Origin: Candidatus Pseudobacter hemicellulosilyticus
GTDB taxonomy: Bacteria; Bacteroidota; Bacteroidia; Chitinophagales; Chitinophagaceae
Reading direction: 5' to 3'
Length of the DNA: 64,000 nt
Assembly (NCBI GenBank): GCA_029202545.1
Contig: CP119311.1
Span: 5,642,001-5,706,000, forward strand
The position numbers and the translations under genes are program-made. How positions within the stretch are numbered: position 1 is the first letter of the stretch; each line of letters opens with the position of its first letter. The notes beneath the pieces were generated by a model. That model was not told where the DNA came from. It did no database searches and was given only the letters and a program-made list of their open reading frames with translations. Shown in pieces: positions 26,471 through 35,018 of the stretch.

Positions 26471-28198
26471 CTATTGCGGCAGCTCATCCACGAAGAGGAT
26501 GCCGATCTTATCGACACCGGTCTTCTCAATGGTCTGGCCGTTGTTCCTGATCCAGGTGATGGTATAGTTCACTTCTTCGGCGCCGGCGGGCTGGGTAATG
26601 GCAAAGGCCTTGTCCTGCAGGGAATCACTGGTGCTGACCGTAATGCGTTCCTGTTTCTGCTGGCTGAAGAAGGGATAGCTGATCTGAACGGACAACGCAC
26701 GGATGCCCTGCTGTTTCAGGCTTTCCAGGTTGCCTTCCAGCTTGATGGCTTTGCGGACAAAGGGTACAAAGAGGTTGATCATAGCAGCGTCCTGGGTCTG
26801 CCAGCCGGACTCATACACAGCTCCGCCGCGGAACTGCCAGATGGTGCGCTGCCTGTATTCCAGCCAGCGGGTGCTGTCGTCATAATGCCCATACACCAGG
26901 GCCGGTTTCTGGGTATTGGCCAGGCTGCCTTTGTTGACCAGCGCCGTCTGCGTGGTCACTTCTCCGTTACCATGTTCTTTATTGAGGATCACGGTGACGC
27001 TGTTGAGCATCTGGTCAAATTCCTTTTCCAGGTCGCCATCCACGCCTACCAGGATGGTGCGGCGAAGGAAGCGGCTATCGTTCAGGTGCTTGTCGGCAAA
27101 CAGTTCTTCGTTGTCGCCATATTGTTTGTAGAGGTCGCCCACATTGAAAGTGATAAAATGGTGGCGTTGCACAGTGCTTCTTCCTTTGAAATACAGTCGG
27201 CTCTTGCCGGTACTGTTGAGGTGTTTGAGCTGGTAGCCTACATTGAGGCCAAAGCCGGTGGTATTGCCGCTGCTCAGCGCGCCGCCGTTACCGATCAGCT
27301 GCGAGAGGGCGCCGGCCAGGTCGTTCTGCTGGCGTTCCGGAAGGGATTCCGGTTGTACGGGTGCAAAGAGCAGGCCGAGCAGTTTCTCGTACACCGTATT
27401 CAGCAGTCCTTCCATTTCGCTGTTGCTGCCGTTGACAGTGAGTTTGATGGCCTGGCTTTTCATCAGCTCGTCCAGGGCCAGCTTTACATCAGCCGATACA
27501 AAATAAACGGTACCGCCCGCATTGAAGCTTTGGTGGGTCTTCACCTCGCTCCAGTCTATCTCCAGCGTGGCATCATAATTTTCCGTGAGGCCGCTCAGCT
27601 CCATATCAAAGACCAGGGATACGTCTGGCGTGGCCATATGGAAATTCTGGGTCAGGATCTTGGAGGTAAGCGGCGTGAGACCAAAGCTGAGGGCCACATT
27701 GTTGTTCTGCATAACGGGCGCGTTGCCATTGGTCAGCAGCATGGACCTTTTCACCAGGGAATCACTGCTGAGGACGGAAGAGACCAGGGAATAACGGCCC
27801 TGGTCAAAGAGCAGGGGTCCGCGGATGCGGATGCTGTCATTTTTCAGCCTTTCCCGCAGCAGGCCCTGCGCATTGCTGATCAATTCCTCCGGTGTATGGT
27901 ATAACACCAGGAAATTAAGGATGGCGCCCCCATCTGCTTCCTCAATTGTGCTGCCACCTGTAGCCGTACCGCCGGCGGCGCCACCCAATACGTACCGCAT
28001 ATAAGAGAACTGCGGCAATCCGTTCTCTCCCTGGGCCAGGCTGGCCTGCTTAGGCAGGTATACATAGGTCAGGGTGTCCCCGTGCAGGGGAAAGCACCAG
28101 AGCCCGCCCAGCTGCACCCCGCGGTCCAGCAGCGGCAGCTGTGCTGATACGCCGGAGAACAGGAGGCCGAAGGAGAGTATTAAAATGAGTTTTTTCAT
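26471..28198 (-). CDS. Array paralogue C: secreted beta-rich protein
   Basis: Start set at 28198 (MKKLILILSFG); the longer frame runs through the upstream hairpin. The 575-residue product has a signal peptide (about 1-19, SGVSA) and the array hallmarks: YVYLP at 45-49, ENGLPQFSYMRY, GGAILNFLVLYHTPEE, a middle VSLVFDMEL block and a C-terminal sandwich (LESLKQQGIRALSVQISY ... EEVNYTITWIRNNG). The tail KIGILFVDELPQ resembles the IVFVDNLPNS tail of paralogue A. The 158-bp gap to the upstream gene holds a terminator/attenuator, so this gene may be partly uncoupled from paralogue D. Confidence 0.75.
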   Translation of the reverse strand: MKKLILILSFGLLFSGVSAQLPLLDRGVQLGGLWCFPLHGDTLTYVYLPKQASLAQGENGLPQFSYMRYVLGGAAGGTATGGSTIEEADGGAILNFLVLYHTPEELISNAQGLLRERLKNDSIRIRGPLLFDQGRYSLVSSVLSSDSLVKRSMLLTNGNAPVMQNNNVALSFGLTPLTSKILTQNFHMATPDVSLVFDMELSGLTENYDATLEIDWSEVKTHQSFNAGGTVYFVSADVKLALDELMKSQAIKLTVNGSNSEMEGLLNTVYEKLLGLLFAPVQPESLPERQQNDLAGALSQLIGNGGALSSGNTTGFGLNVGYQLKHLNSTGKSRLYFKGRSTVQRHHFITFNVGDLYKQYGDNEELFADKHLNDSRFLRRTILVGVDGDLEKEFDQMLNSVTVILNKEHGNGEVTTQTALVNKGSLANTQKPALVYGHYDDSTRWLEYRQRTIWQFRGGAVYESGWQTQDAAMINLFVPFVRKAIKLEGNLESLKQQGIRALSVQISYPFFSQQKQERITVSTSDSLQDKAFAITQPAGAEEVNYTITWIRNNGQTIEKTGVDKIGILFVDELPQ

Positions 28199-28248
28199 GA
28201 TTGTAGAATTGTAGTCGTGGACAATGGGCTCAGGGGAAACAAGGGCCC

Positions 28249-28300
28249 GAAAAAAGACAGCGCTTTGTTTTTGGCCACAAAGCGCCAGCAAGCGCTGTCT
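28249..28300 (-). terminator. Attenuator-like nested hairpins inside the array
   Basis: Outer stem AGACAGCGCTT (28255-28265) with AAGCGCTGTCT (28290-28300), followed on the minus strand by TTTTTT, is a standard terminator. An alternative inner stem CGCTTTGT (28261-28268) with ACAAAGCG (28277-28284) shares the CGCTT bases, so the two structures exclude each other. The element lies between paralogues D and C. Confidence 0.7.
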
Positions 28301-28356
28301 CCGGAACCATAAAGATCTTTTGGGGCCAGCAAGGCTGGCAGACCGCCAGGATCCCG

Positions 28357-30177
28357 TTACCGCCTGATCTCGGCCTCGCTGACCATCAGGAAATCTGATC
28401 CCAGCTCTTTGAGCGGTCCCCGCTGTTCGCCCTGCGGCGTTACCCGGGTTACCTGGTAGGCCACCGTTTCATTGGGATCATGGAACAGTACCAGCTCACG
28501 GATATTGCTGGCATCGCGGGCACGCAGGATCAGGGTCTTCTGGAGCGTGGGCTTGCCGCCCAGCACTACCAGGAATTTCACTACCACGGTAGAAGCGGTA
28601 CTGGTATCACCGAAAGCTGATCTATCCGTTTCGATAGTCAGTTTTTTACGGGTCACCGGCGGCAGCAGGGTGATGCCGGGGGCCGTAGCGGTCAGCCAGT
28701 CGGAGGCATTGGCCGGTTCGCGCAGCACATCATTACTGCCTTTGAGGTTCCAGGTAACGCGGTATTCATAATTGAGCCAGTCTTCCGAATCAGTAGCGCC
28801 GAGGCGGGGATAGGAAACCATCTGCTGCATGCCGCCGGTCTTGCTTTCCATATTGGTCCGGGTGAACATGACATCAGCGGTGACATCATTGTGCGCAGGG
28901 TATTTTTTGCGGAAGCTGACGGTCACGAAGTTGAAGATATCGTTGAAGGATTCTGCGTAACCGCCGTCCAGCATGAAGCTCACATCCCGTTTTTGAAAGG
29001 AGGCGTCATCCAGGTTCACTACTTTAAAGATGCCGTCCACGGCCTCAGGTCCTTTCTGCTGCATGGCCTCGTATACGCCGCCCAGGTTACCGGAAGTATA
29101 CACCGGCACTTTTACGGTAGTGGTCTGGCTGAGGTCCAGGTAGAACTTATTGCTGCGGATATCCTTTCTTTTCTTGATGACAAACTGGTTATCGGAATAG
29201 TAGGGCGTGTTTTCCGCGCCCAGGAAGGTCTGGCTGAACCAGCCCCGGTCCTGCCGGCCCTTGATCTGCTCAGGCTCTACGGCAGTCTCGGTTTCGGGTA
29301 CTTTGGCCCAGCCGGTCTTGGCGTCAAACATCAGCTCTATCAGCTTGTCGGTCACCAGGTCCAGGATGGCTTTCATTTCATCTGCCTTGAGGTTGAGGGA
29401 TGCGGTGCGGTCAAAGGACTCCACTTTAAGGACCTGGGACTGCACCAGCTCGTCGGTGATCTTACGCATCTGGTCGCGGGTGTACCCTTCCTGCACATTG
29501 ATCACTCGGCTATAGTGTTCATACACGGTATTCATCTCTGCAGATACGGTGGCCTTGTACGCCTTGACCACAGCTTCATAGTAACCGCTCAGGGTCACGG
29601 ACACATCAGAGGTTTTCCCCGTCAGTGATTCCCAGAGCAGTGTGGCGCCTTCCTGGCTCAGCGTAGCGGCCAGGGCTGCTTCTGATTTTGGCAGGAAGGG
29701 TGCAAAACCGGAATAGATGACTTTCTGCGTGAAAGGGGCGTTGCCGGTAGTATTGTTCAGGATGGAGGATACCACACTGAAGCTGGCCAGTCCTTTATCG
29801 CCATCTGCAATAGCCTGCTGTAATGGCACAGGTCCAATGATCTTTGCATTGGCATTGTTGAGGACGGTGCGCAGGGTGTCCTGCAGTTTCACCACCTCTT
29901 CTTCAGGCATGGAGAAACTGATCATGGCATGGAAGAGCCCGCCATTGGGGCCGGCACTGCCCTTGCCAACATATTTGATGAACAGGAATTTGAAGCTGCC
30001 GTCCTCATGGGTGGCCATGCGCGGGTAGCGCGGGATATAATAATAGGCGGCAGGATCGGTATCGTCCTGCAGGAGCTGGACACCTTTGAGGAAGAGCCCC
30101 CCTTCCCCGTATTTGGGGATGGCATAGCCCAGCAGGCAACAGGCCTGGATCAGTAGTGCGCAAATAAACTTTTTCAT
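28357..30177 (-). CDS. Array paralogue D: secreted beta-rich protein
   Basis: Start set at 30177 (MKKFICALLIQ). The 606-residue protein has a signal peptide (about 1-19) and the array hallmarks: AAYYYIP at 43-49, EDGSFKFLFIKYV, GGLFHAMISFSMPEEE, ATLLWESLTGKTSDVSVTLSG and a C-terminal sandwich (ETDRSAFGDTSTASTVVVKFL ... VAYQVTRVTPQGEQ). No catalytic motif seen. It begins 28 bp after the end of the short paralogue E and is the last gene before the attenuator hairpin. The function is unknown. Confidence 0.75.
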   Translation of the reverse strand: MKKFICALLIQACCLLGYAIPKYGEGGLFLKGVQLLQDDTDPAAYYYIPRYPRMATHEDGSFKFLFIKYVGKGSAGPNGGLFHAMISFSMPEEEVVKLQDTLRTVLNNANAKIIGPVPLQQAIADGDKGLASFSVVSSILNNTTGNAPFTQKVIYSGFAPFLPKSEAALAATLSQEGATLLWESLTGKTSDVSVTLSGYYEAVVKAYKATVSAEMNTVYEHYSRVINVQEGYTRDQMRKITDELVQSQVLKVESFDRTASLNLKADEMKAILDLVTDKLIELMFDAKTGWAKVPETETAVEPEQIKGRQDRGWFSQTFLGAENTPYYSDNQFVIKKRKDIRSNKFYLDLSQTTTVKVPVYTSGNLGGVYEAMQQKGPEAVDGIFKVVNLDDASFQKRDVSFMLDGGYAESFNDIFNFVTVSFRKKYPAHNDVTADVMFTRTNMESKTGGMQQMVSYPRLGATDSEDWLNYEYRVTWNLKGSNDVLREPANASDWLTATAPGITLLPPVTRKKLTIETDRSAFGDTSTASTVVVKFLVVLGGKPTLQKTLILRARDASNIRELVLFHDPNETVAYQVTRVTPQGEQRGPLKELGSDFLMVSEAEIRR

Positions 30178-30205
30178 GGTGATTGCTTTATGGTAGTTAA
30201 ACTGA

Positions 30206-31369
30206 TTATGGTTGAACAGGCGCCGGTGCAGGCCGCGTGGTGACATCCAGCATGGACGACCAGATAGAGATGGTCTGCCAGTCGGACACCCACTCGCGAC
30301 CATCCTTCAGCAGTTCCCGCACCCGGTACCGGTAGGGCTGATCGGGCCGGACTGCATACCGGAAGCGCATATTGATAGATGTTACATCCTTGTCTTTGGC
30401 CAGGAAGGAGACGGCGGCGCTGACGGGGTTGCCGCCCGCGCCGGTGGCCTGCAGCTCTACTTTTTTCTCGTAGAGATCGGTGCGCAGGTTGTTGGCAAAA
30501 TCATAGTTGCGGATATTGAGCAGGGCATAGCCTGCGGGCAGGTCGCCGTCAATATTGATGAGGCGGATATGTTCGGAGAGCCTGCTGGTATCCACGCTCA
30601 GGCGGAAGGCGTCGCTTTTGACCACTACTTCCCGGATGGAGGCGCTGTCAGTGGCAGCGCTGGTATCAACGGCCTCTGTGAAGCTGTCGCCGAAGAGACT
30701 GTCCAGCCCGCTGCTGCCTTCGGCCCGCAGCATCCTGCGCTCCGTATAGCCCTTGCAATGGAAGGCCCAGGCAAAGCTGATAGCGGTGAGGTCTTTGGTA
30801 AAAGCCTCGCGCAGCAGCATAGCGGAATTGATATCCAGGAAGAGCGTGAAATAACGTTCCTGCCAGAAAGTACCGGCGGTAGAATAACCGCCATCGGATT
30901 CCACAGCCAGTTCCCCTTTCTGCACCTGGCGGGCCGAGTCCGGCTGACCGATGGGCGTAAACACCACCAATCCTTCCACCTGGCTGATGGGCAGCGGCTT
31001 CAGCAACACCTGGCCCGACTGCTGTTCCAGTTCGCGGCGGGCGGCCAGGAGACTGTCCGCCGAAATGGGTTTGAGCAGCAGGCGCATGGTGAGGATATTG
31101 CGGAAACGCAGGCCGATACTTTCATGCAGGGCCCCATCATAGCGCATGAGTACAAAGTTCAGGTCGGGCTGGCCATTGGCGCGGCGGCCCAGGACCAGGT
31201 CGCCCGGCAGGTAGTAATATACCTGCGACTGCTGCCTGTCCGTATAAAAGCGCAGCCCGTTGGCCGTCCGGATAGTATGGGTCAGATCAGGTTGGGCCAG
31301 GCTGGCCAGCTGCCCCAGGAGCAGGCAGGCGGCCAGCAACAAGGTTTGATAAAAATGGCGGCAGGTCAT
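30206..31369 (-). CDS. Array paralogue E: shorter secreted beta-rich protein
   Basis: This 387-residue protein has a signal peptide (about 1-26, LASLAQ) and the first array landmark YYYLP at 51-55 followed by RANGQPDLNFVLMRYDG. Its C-terminus (VSFLAKDKDVTSINMRFRY ... YRYRVRELLKDGREWVSDW) corresponds to the C-terminal sandwich of the longer members, so it looks like a compact version with the central block largely missing. It starts 2 bp after paralogue F's stop, so the two are likely translationally linked. A structural partner to its larger paralogues is likely; no enzyme motif is seen. Confidence 0.7.
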   Translation of the reverse strand: MTCRHFYQTLLLAACLLLGQLASLAQPDLTHTIRTANGLRFYTDRQQSQVYYYLPGDLVLGRRANGQPDLNFVLMRYDGALHESIGLRFRNILTMRLLLKPISADSLLAARRELEQQSGQVLLKPLPISQVEGLVVFTPIGQPDSARQVQKGELAVESDGGYSTAGTFWQERYFTLFLDINSAMLLREAFTKDLTAISFAWAFHCKGYTERRMLRAEGSSGLDSLFGDSFTEAVDTSAATDSASIREVVVKSDAFRLSVDTSRLSEHIRLINIDGDLPAGYALLNIRNYDFANNLRTDLYEKKVELQATGAGGNPVSAAVSFLAKDKDVTSINMRFRYAVRPDQPYRYRVRELLKDGREWVSDWQTISIWSSMLDVTTRPAPAPVQP

Positions 31370-31371
31370 GA

Positions 31372-33540
31372 CTATTGGTTGAAAGAAGGGAAAAGATTTT
31401 TGAGCTGGAAGCTGCCGAAAGGCACGCTGAGACTGATATGCCGGATCCAGGCCGATTTCATTTCATTGCCTTCTTTGGTCACCACGGTCACGCGGTAGTC
31501 GAAGGCGGGCTCCACACCCGAAGCCAGGTAAAGCTTGCCCAGTACCTGGTCCGCACTGTCCTTTGTGATATGCAGGGCCGGGAAACTCACTTCAGCACTG
31601 CCGGAAGGCGAGCCCTGGCTGCTTTTCATCTCCACATCCAGGTAAGAGATCTTGTACTCTTCAAAAAATGGCAGGAGGCGGAACACCACATCATTCAGTT
31701 GGGGCCGGCTGGTAGCCTGCACAATACCACGGAACACGCCTTCATTACAGGGTGAGCAGGTATCCACTACAGAATATTCCAGCCAGATACGCGCCTGCTT
31801 GCCTTTGTGATTGTCCAGCCAGGTGGGCACTGTATCGGCATTGAACTTCACCTGTGAGGTGGCCGGCACCTGGGTATTGCCCAGGTCCCAGGAATAAATG
31901 ATGGGACCGTCCTTGCCCTGGTCGTTCTTGTCAATGACCATGCAGTGCAGGTATTTGAGGCGGACAGGGAACGGCGTTTCATTGCGCCAGTTCTTATTCC
32001 GGAAATCGGTGGGGCTCATATTGAACCTGCCGAAAGTATTTTCATCTATCAGGCGGATACGCACGGGGATCTCCTGTACGCCCAGCGTGGTACCCTGGGG
32101 TTTGATCTTCATTTTACCAATGATGCCGCTATTGGCGCGGAGCAGGTTCTCTAATTCAGTGGCGGTGGTGCCATCGGTCATCCAGGAAAATTCTACGGGG
32201 TCCGTGATAGAGCTGGTATTATTGATATTGACATTGGAGATGCCAAAATTCTTCAGCTCATCTCCCAGCGTGATCACCGGAGTTTCACTGATGGGCAGCG
32301 GCATAGGACGTTCCAGTTTGAGGCCGGGGTTCTGTGCTTTGTACGCATCCATCAGGGCTTTGATGAACTGGATCTCGTTCAGGCTGATGCCGGAACTGAG
32401 GGTGCCGGACATGCGTACACGGTTATCTCCACCGGCATCGCGAACGGTGCCATAGTCCATATTGAAAGCAAAGCCGCGTTCCTTATCGTACTTCACATCG
32501 TAGGCGATGGGCAGGTAGTAGAATACGCCGGAAGCGGGATTCTTGTCGGGGTAAATGGTCAAGCTCACATTGGTAAGCTGGTTCTGGGATTCAAAGTCCA
32601 CATCGGAGAGGATAAAATCGCCCCAGAAAGACAGGGGGCTGTCAGAAGGCCCCTGGGGATTGGTATTGGGGGGCGGTGCGCTGCTGCCACCGGTACTGAC
32701 GGGGGTGAGTACGGGGTAGGCCAGTACGGAGACCATCCGTACATCCGGGTTTATCACCCGGGGCGTTGGTCTGGCTACGGTGCGGATAGCCGGCCCCGTG
32801 GCCACGGGTGTAGCCGTGGCGGGTTTTACACGGGCAGCGGCAGTATCTACTTTAAACAGGAGGACCTGTTTATTCTTGATGACATTATAAATATTACGTT
32901 GTGGCAGGATGGGTTTAAAAGTGCCGGGGTTGCCGGTGATCCTTGCAGGCAGGGAAGCTGCGCTGCCGATGGGGATCATACGGATAGGCAGGACCACATT
33001 CTCCGGGCTGTAGGGCACCACAAACTGTTTGTTGAGCTTAAACAGGGTGCGCACCCCATGGGTGGCCTTGTCATTTTTGGAGACCAGTACCACCAGGTTG
33101 GGGACGCTGAAAGGCTGGTTCTCGGGCCAGGCTTTGCGGTCAAAGCGGAGGGTGAGGGTCACGTCTTTTTTGTCCTTGTCCAGGGCAATGGTCTGGGCGG
33201 GGAAAGAAGGCAGGGTATTGGCGTCCCCGTCTGCTGCCAGCACATGGATATACCCTTCCGTATAACCGATGAAACTGACCCCTACAGTGAGTGTCTGCTC
33301 GGCATCGTCCAGCACTTTCACTTTGGTGACGCTGCCGGAGAAATTACCGTAGAGCAGGCGGTCAATGATATTGCCGATCACCTGGGCGCCGCCGATCTCG
33401 GGCGTCAGCTCTTTATTGAGGAGACCGCTGTAATTGTTCTGGGAAAAAGCGGCAGCGCAGGTAAGCAGCGCAGCCAGGAGCAGGCCGGCCGCTTTAGGAA
33501 AGGGGCCGGCGCCTGCGTGAAGGTTAAAGGTATGGTTCAT
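31372..33540 (-). CDS. Array paralogue F: first gene, large secreted protein with Pro-rich linker
   Basis: This 722-residue protein opens the minus-strand array. It has a signal peptide (about 1-33, LLTCAAAFSQ), an N-terminal portion without landmarks shared with the others (about 35-235), a Pro/Thr-rich linker (about 240-310, with SSAPPPNTNPQGP) and then the array landmark FYYLPIAYDVKYDKERGFAFNMDY. The C-terminal region (PAFDYRVTVVTKEGNEMKSAW) matches the final sandwich of the other members. The relationship to the others is weaker than among A-D. The divergent sigma-CHAT operon starts 169 bp away, so the two may share control. Confidence 0.65.
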   Translation of the reverse strand: MNHTFNLHAGAGPFPKAAGLLLAALLTCAAAFSQNNYSGLLNKELTPEIGGAQVIGNIIDRLLYGNFSGSVTKVKVLDDAEQTLTVGVSFIGYTEGYIHVLAADGDANTLPSFPAQTIALDKDKKDVTLTLRFDRKAWPENQPFSVPNLVVLVSKNDKATHGVRTLFKLNKQFVVPYSPENVVLPIRMIPIGSAASLPARITGNPGTFKPILPQRNIYNVIKNKQVLLFKVDTAAARVKPATATPVATGPAIRTVARPTPRVINPDVRMVSVLAYPVLTPVSTGGSSAPPPNTNPQGPSDSPLSFWGDFILSDVDFESQNQLTNVSLTIYPDKNPASGVFYYLPIAYDVKYDKERGFAFNMDYGTVRDAGGDNRVRMSGTLSSGISLNEIQFIKALMDAYKAQNPGLKLERPMPLPISETPVITLGDELKNFGISNVNINNTSSITDPVEFSWMTDGTTATELENLLRANSGIIGKMKIKPQGTTLGVQEIPVRIRLIDENTFGRFNMSPTDFRNKNWRNETPFPVRLKYLHCMVIDKNDQGKDGPIIYSWDLGNTQVPATSQVKFNADTVPTWLDNHKGKQARIWLEYSVVDTCSPCNEGVFRGIVQATSRPQLNDVVFRLLPFFEEYKISYLDVEMKSSQGSPSGSAEVSFPALHITKDSADQVLGKLYLASGVEPAFDYRVTVVTKEGNEMKSAWIRHISLSVPFGSFQLKNLFPSFNQ

Positions 33541-33709
33541 ACAAATGGCTGTTTGGGATATGAGTCGGGAACGGGGATGCGGAGGGAAACAGGCAGGAGG
33601 AAATATTTTAAAAGATTATTGTACCTTTCGCCCAACCAATCAATAACCCATTTCTTCCATCTTTACGATACCCTTCGGGAAAAAAAGCGTTTACCCCGAA
33701 ACGGCCCTC
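33541..33709. promoter_or_regulatory. Divergent intergenic region with -7-like box
   Basis: 169 bp between the array (minus) and the sigma-CHAT operon (plus). On the plus strand TACCTTTC at 33622-33629 resembles the TAnnTTTG -7 box except for its last base, and lies 80 bp before the sigma start. No convincing -7 box was found for the minus direction. Confidence 0.35.
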
Positions 33710-34264
33710 ATGGAGGGACTGAAAGCGGGCGGCCTGCAACGCAGGGCGGCCGAAAAGCAGCTGTACGAACAATTCTTCTATTTTATTGATCAGGGGGCCC
33801 GCAAGCACCGGCTGGGTGAAGAGGACTGCGCCAGCGCCTATTCAGACACCATCATCACCGTTATAGAACATGTTCTTGGGGAACGGTTTGAAGGCCGCTC
33901 CTCCCTGAAGACCTATACCTACCAGATTTTTAGTAATAAATGTGTTGACCTGGTCCGGAAAAGTTCGACCAATAAAAACAGGGTACTGCATACACAGGTT
34001 CTGGACCCGCTGGTACAGTTGCTGCCGGACAGGGCCCGCACCGTGGTCCAGCAGCTGATGGACAAAAGCGACCGCAAGCTGCTGCTGCAGAAATTGCGGG
34101 AGCTGGGTGATAAATGCCGTGAGCTGCTGCTGCTGTTCGAGGACGGTTATAACGACCGGGAGATAGCCGGACAGATGCAATACCAATCGGCCGAAGTGGT
34201 CAAGACCACCCGGCTGCGCTGCCTGGGCAAGCTCCGGGAAAAAATACTTTCAACCGGTAGATAA
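33710..34264 (+). CDS. ECF-type sigma factor of first CHAT locus
   Basis: This 184-residue protein is a sigma-70-like ECF factor. Region 2 is visible as YEQFFYFIDQGARKHRL ... AYSDTIITVIEHVL ... KTYTYQIFSNKCVDLVRK, and region 4 as LQKLRELGDKCRELLLLFEDGYNDREIA with a helix-turn-helix (EIAGQMQYQSAEVVKTTRLRCLGKL). The KCVDLVRK motif and the very compact layout are typical of sigma factors linked to CHAT proteases in Bacteroidota rather than to SusCD loci. The stop overlaps the next gene start (TAATG), so it is coupled to the anti-sigma/TPR gene. The start at 33710 is the first ATG in the conserved frame. Confidence 0.85.
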   Translation: MEGLKAGGLQRRAAEKQLYEQFFYFIDQGARKHRLGEEDCASAYSDTIITVIEHVLGERFEGRSSLKTYTYQIFSNKCVDLVRKSSTNKNRVLHTQVLDPLVQLLPDRARTVVQQLMDKSDRKLLLQKLRELGDKCRELLLLFEDGYNDREIAGQMQYQSAEVVKTTRLRCLGKLREKILSTGR

Positions 34265-35001
34265 TGGAAGAAACGCTGGACTATATAGATAGCTACTTTA
34301 ACGGCACACCTGCCGCTGCGGAAAAAGCTGCCTTTGAAGAAAGGGTCAGCACAGATCCCGCCTTTGCGGAAGCCGTTGCCTTTTACCTTTCCGCCCGCCA
34401 GACCGTGCAGGCGGAATTACAGGAACAGCAACGCGCAAGGCACCAGCAATGGTACCAGGACCTGAAAGCGGCACAACCCAGGCCTTCCGTGGTCCGCCGC
34501 CTCCAACCCTGGATCAGCATTGCCGCAGCCGCCTGCCTGCTCATAGTATTAGGCTGGCAGTTCTTCTTTACCGGAACCTCCCCGCAAAAGCTGGCGGATA
34601 ATTATATTGAACAGTCCCTGCATACCCTGCCCGTGACCATGGGCGGACGGGCCGATAGCCTCCAGCAGGGACTGGACGCCTTTAACAAACAGGACTATGC
34701 CCGGGCCGAAACCATTTTCCAGGCCCTGACGCAACAAGATCAACCCGATGCCGATGCTTTTCGTTATCTTGGCATCGTATACCTGACCAGCAGCCGCTAC
34801 GACCTGGCGCTGCAACAGTTCAATACCTTATCCTCCACCCCAGGCTTACATGCCAACCCTGGCCCGTTCTATAAAGCCATCACCCTCATGAAACGTTCCA
34901 CCGGCGATGACCTGCAGCAGGCAAAAGCACTCCTGCAAATGATCATCGACCAACAGCTGCCCGGCCACCGGGAAGCCACAAACTGGATCAGCCAGTTTTA
35001 A
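34264..35001 (+). CDS. Anti-sigma-like membrane protein with TPR domain
   Basis: This 245-residue protein has a cytoplasmic N-terminal helical region (about 1-75, TLDYIDSYFNGTPAAAEKAAFEERV, a motif found in many anti-sigma factors), one membrane span (about 83-102, WISIAAAACLLIVLGWQFFF) and an extracytoplasmic TPR domain (about 130-240, SLQQGLDAFNKQDYARAETIFQAL). It overlaps the sigma gene by one base. The layout suggests it holds the sigma factor at the membrane and uses the TPR domain to bind a partner outside the cytoplasm. No zinc-binding anti-sigma motif is seen, so the anti-sigma role is inferred from context. Confidence 0.75.
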   Translation: MEETLDYIDSYFNGTPAAAEKAAFEERVSTDPAFAEAVAFYLSARQTVQAELQEQQRARHQQWYQDLKAAQPRPSVVRRLQPWISIAAAACLLIVLGWQFFFTGTSPQKLADNYIEQSLHTLPVTMGGRADSLQQGLDAFNKQDYARAETIFQALTQQDQPDADAFRYLGIVYLTSSRYDLALQQFNTLSSTPGLHANPGPFYKAITLMKRSTGDDLQQAKALLQMIIDQQLPGHREATNWISQF

Positions 35002-35018
35002 CCATTAAAAACACCTTC

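Noticed and set aside
26117..27904. 595-codon plus-strand frame opposite array paralogue C
   Set aside because: It is antisense to two well-supported genes with signal peptides and motifs. Long antisense frames are common in this GC range, and its composition lacks any recognisable domain.
30212..31498. 428-codon plus-strand frame opposite paralogue E
   Set aside because: Antisense shadow of a supported secreted protein; no start signal or family match.
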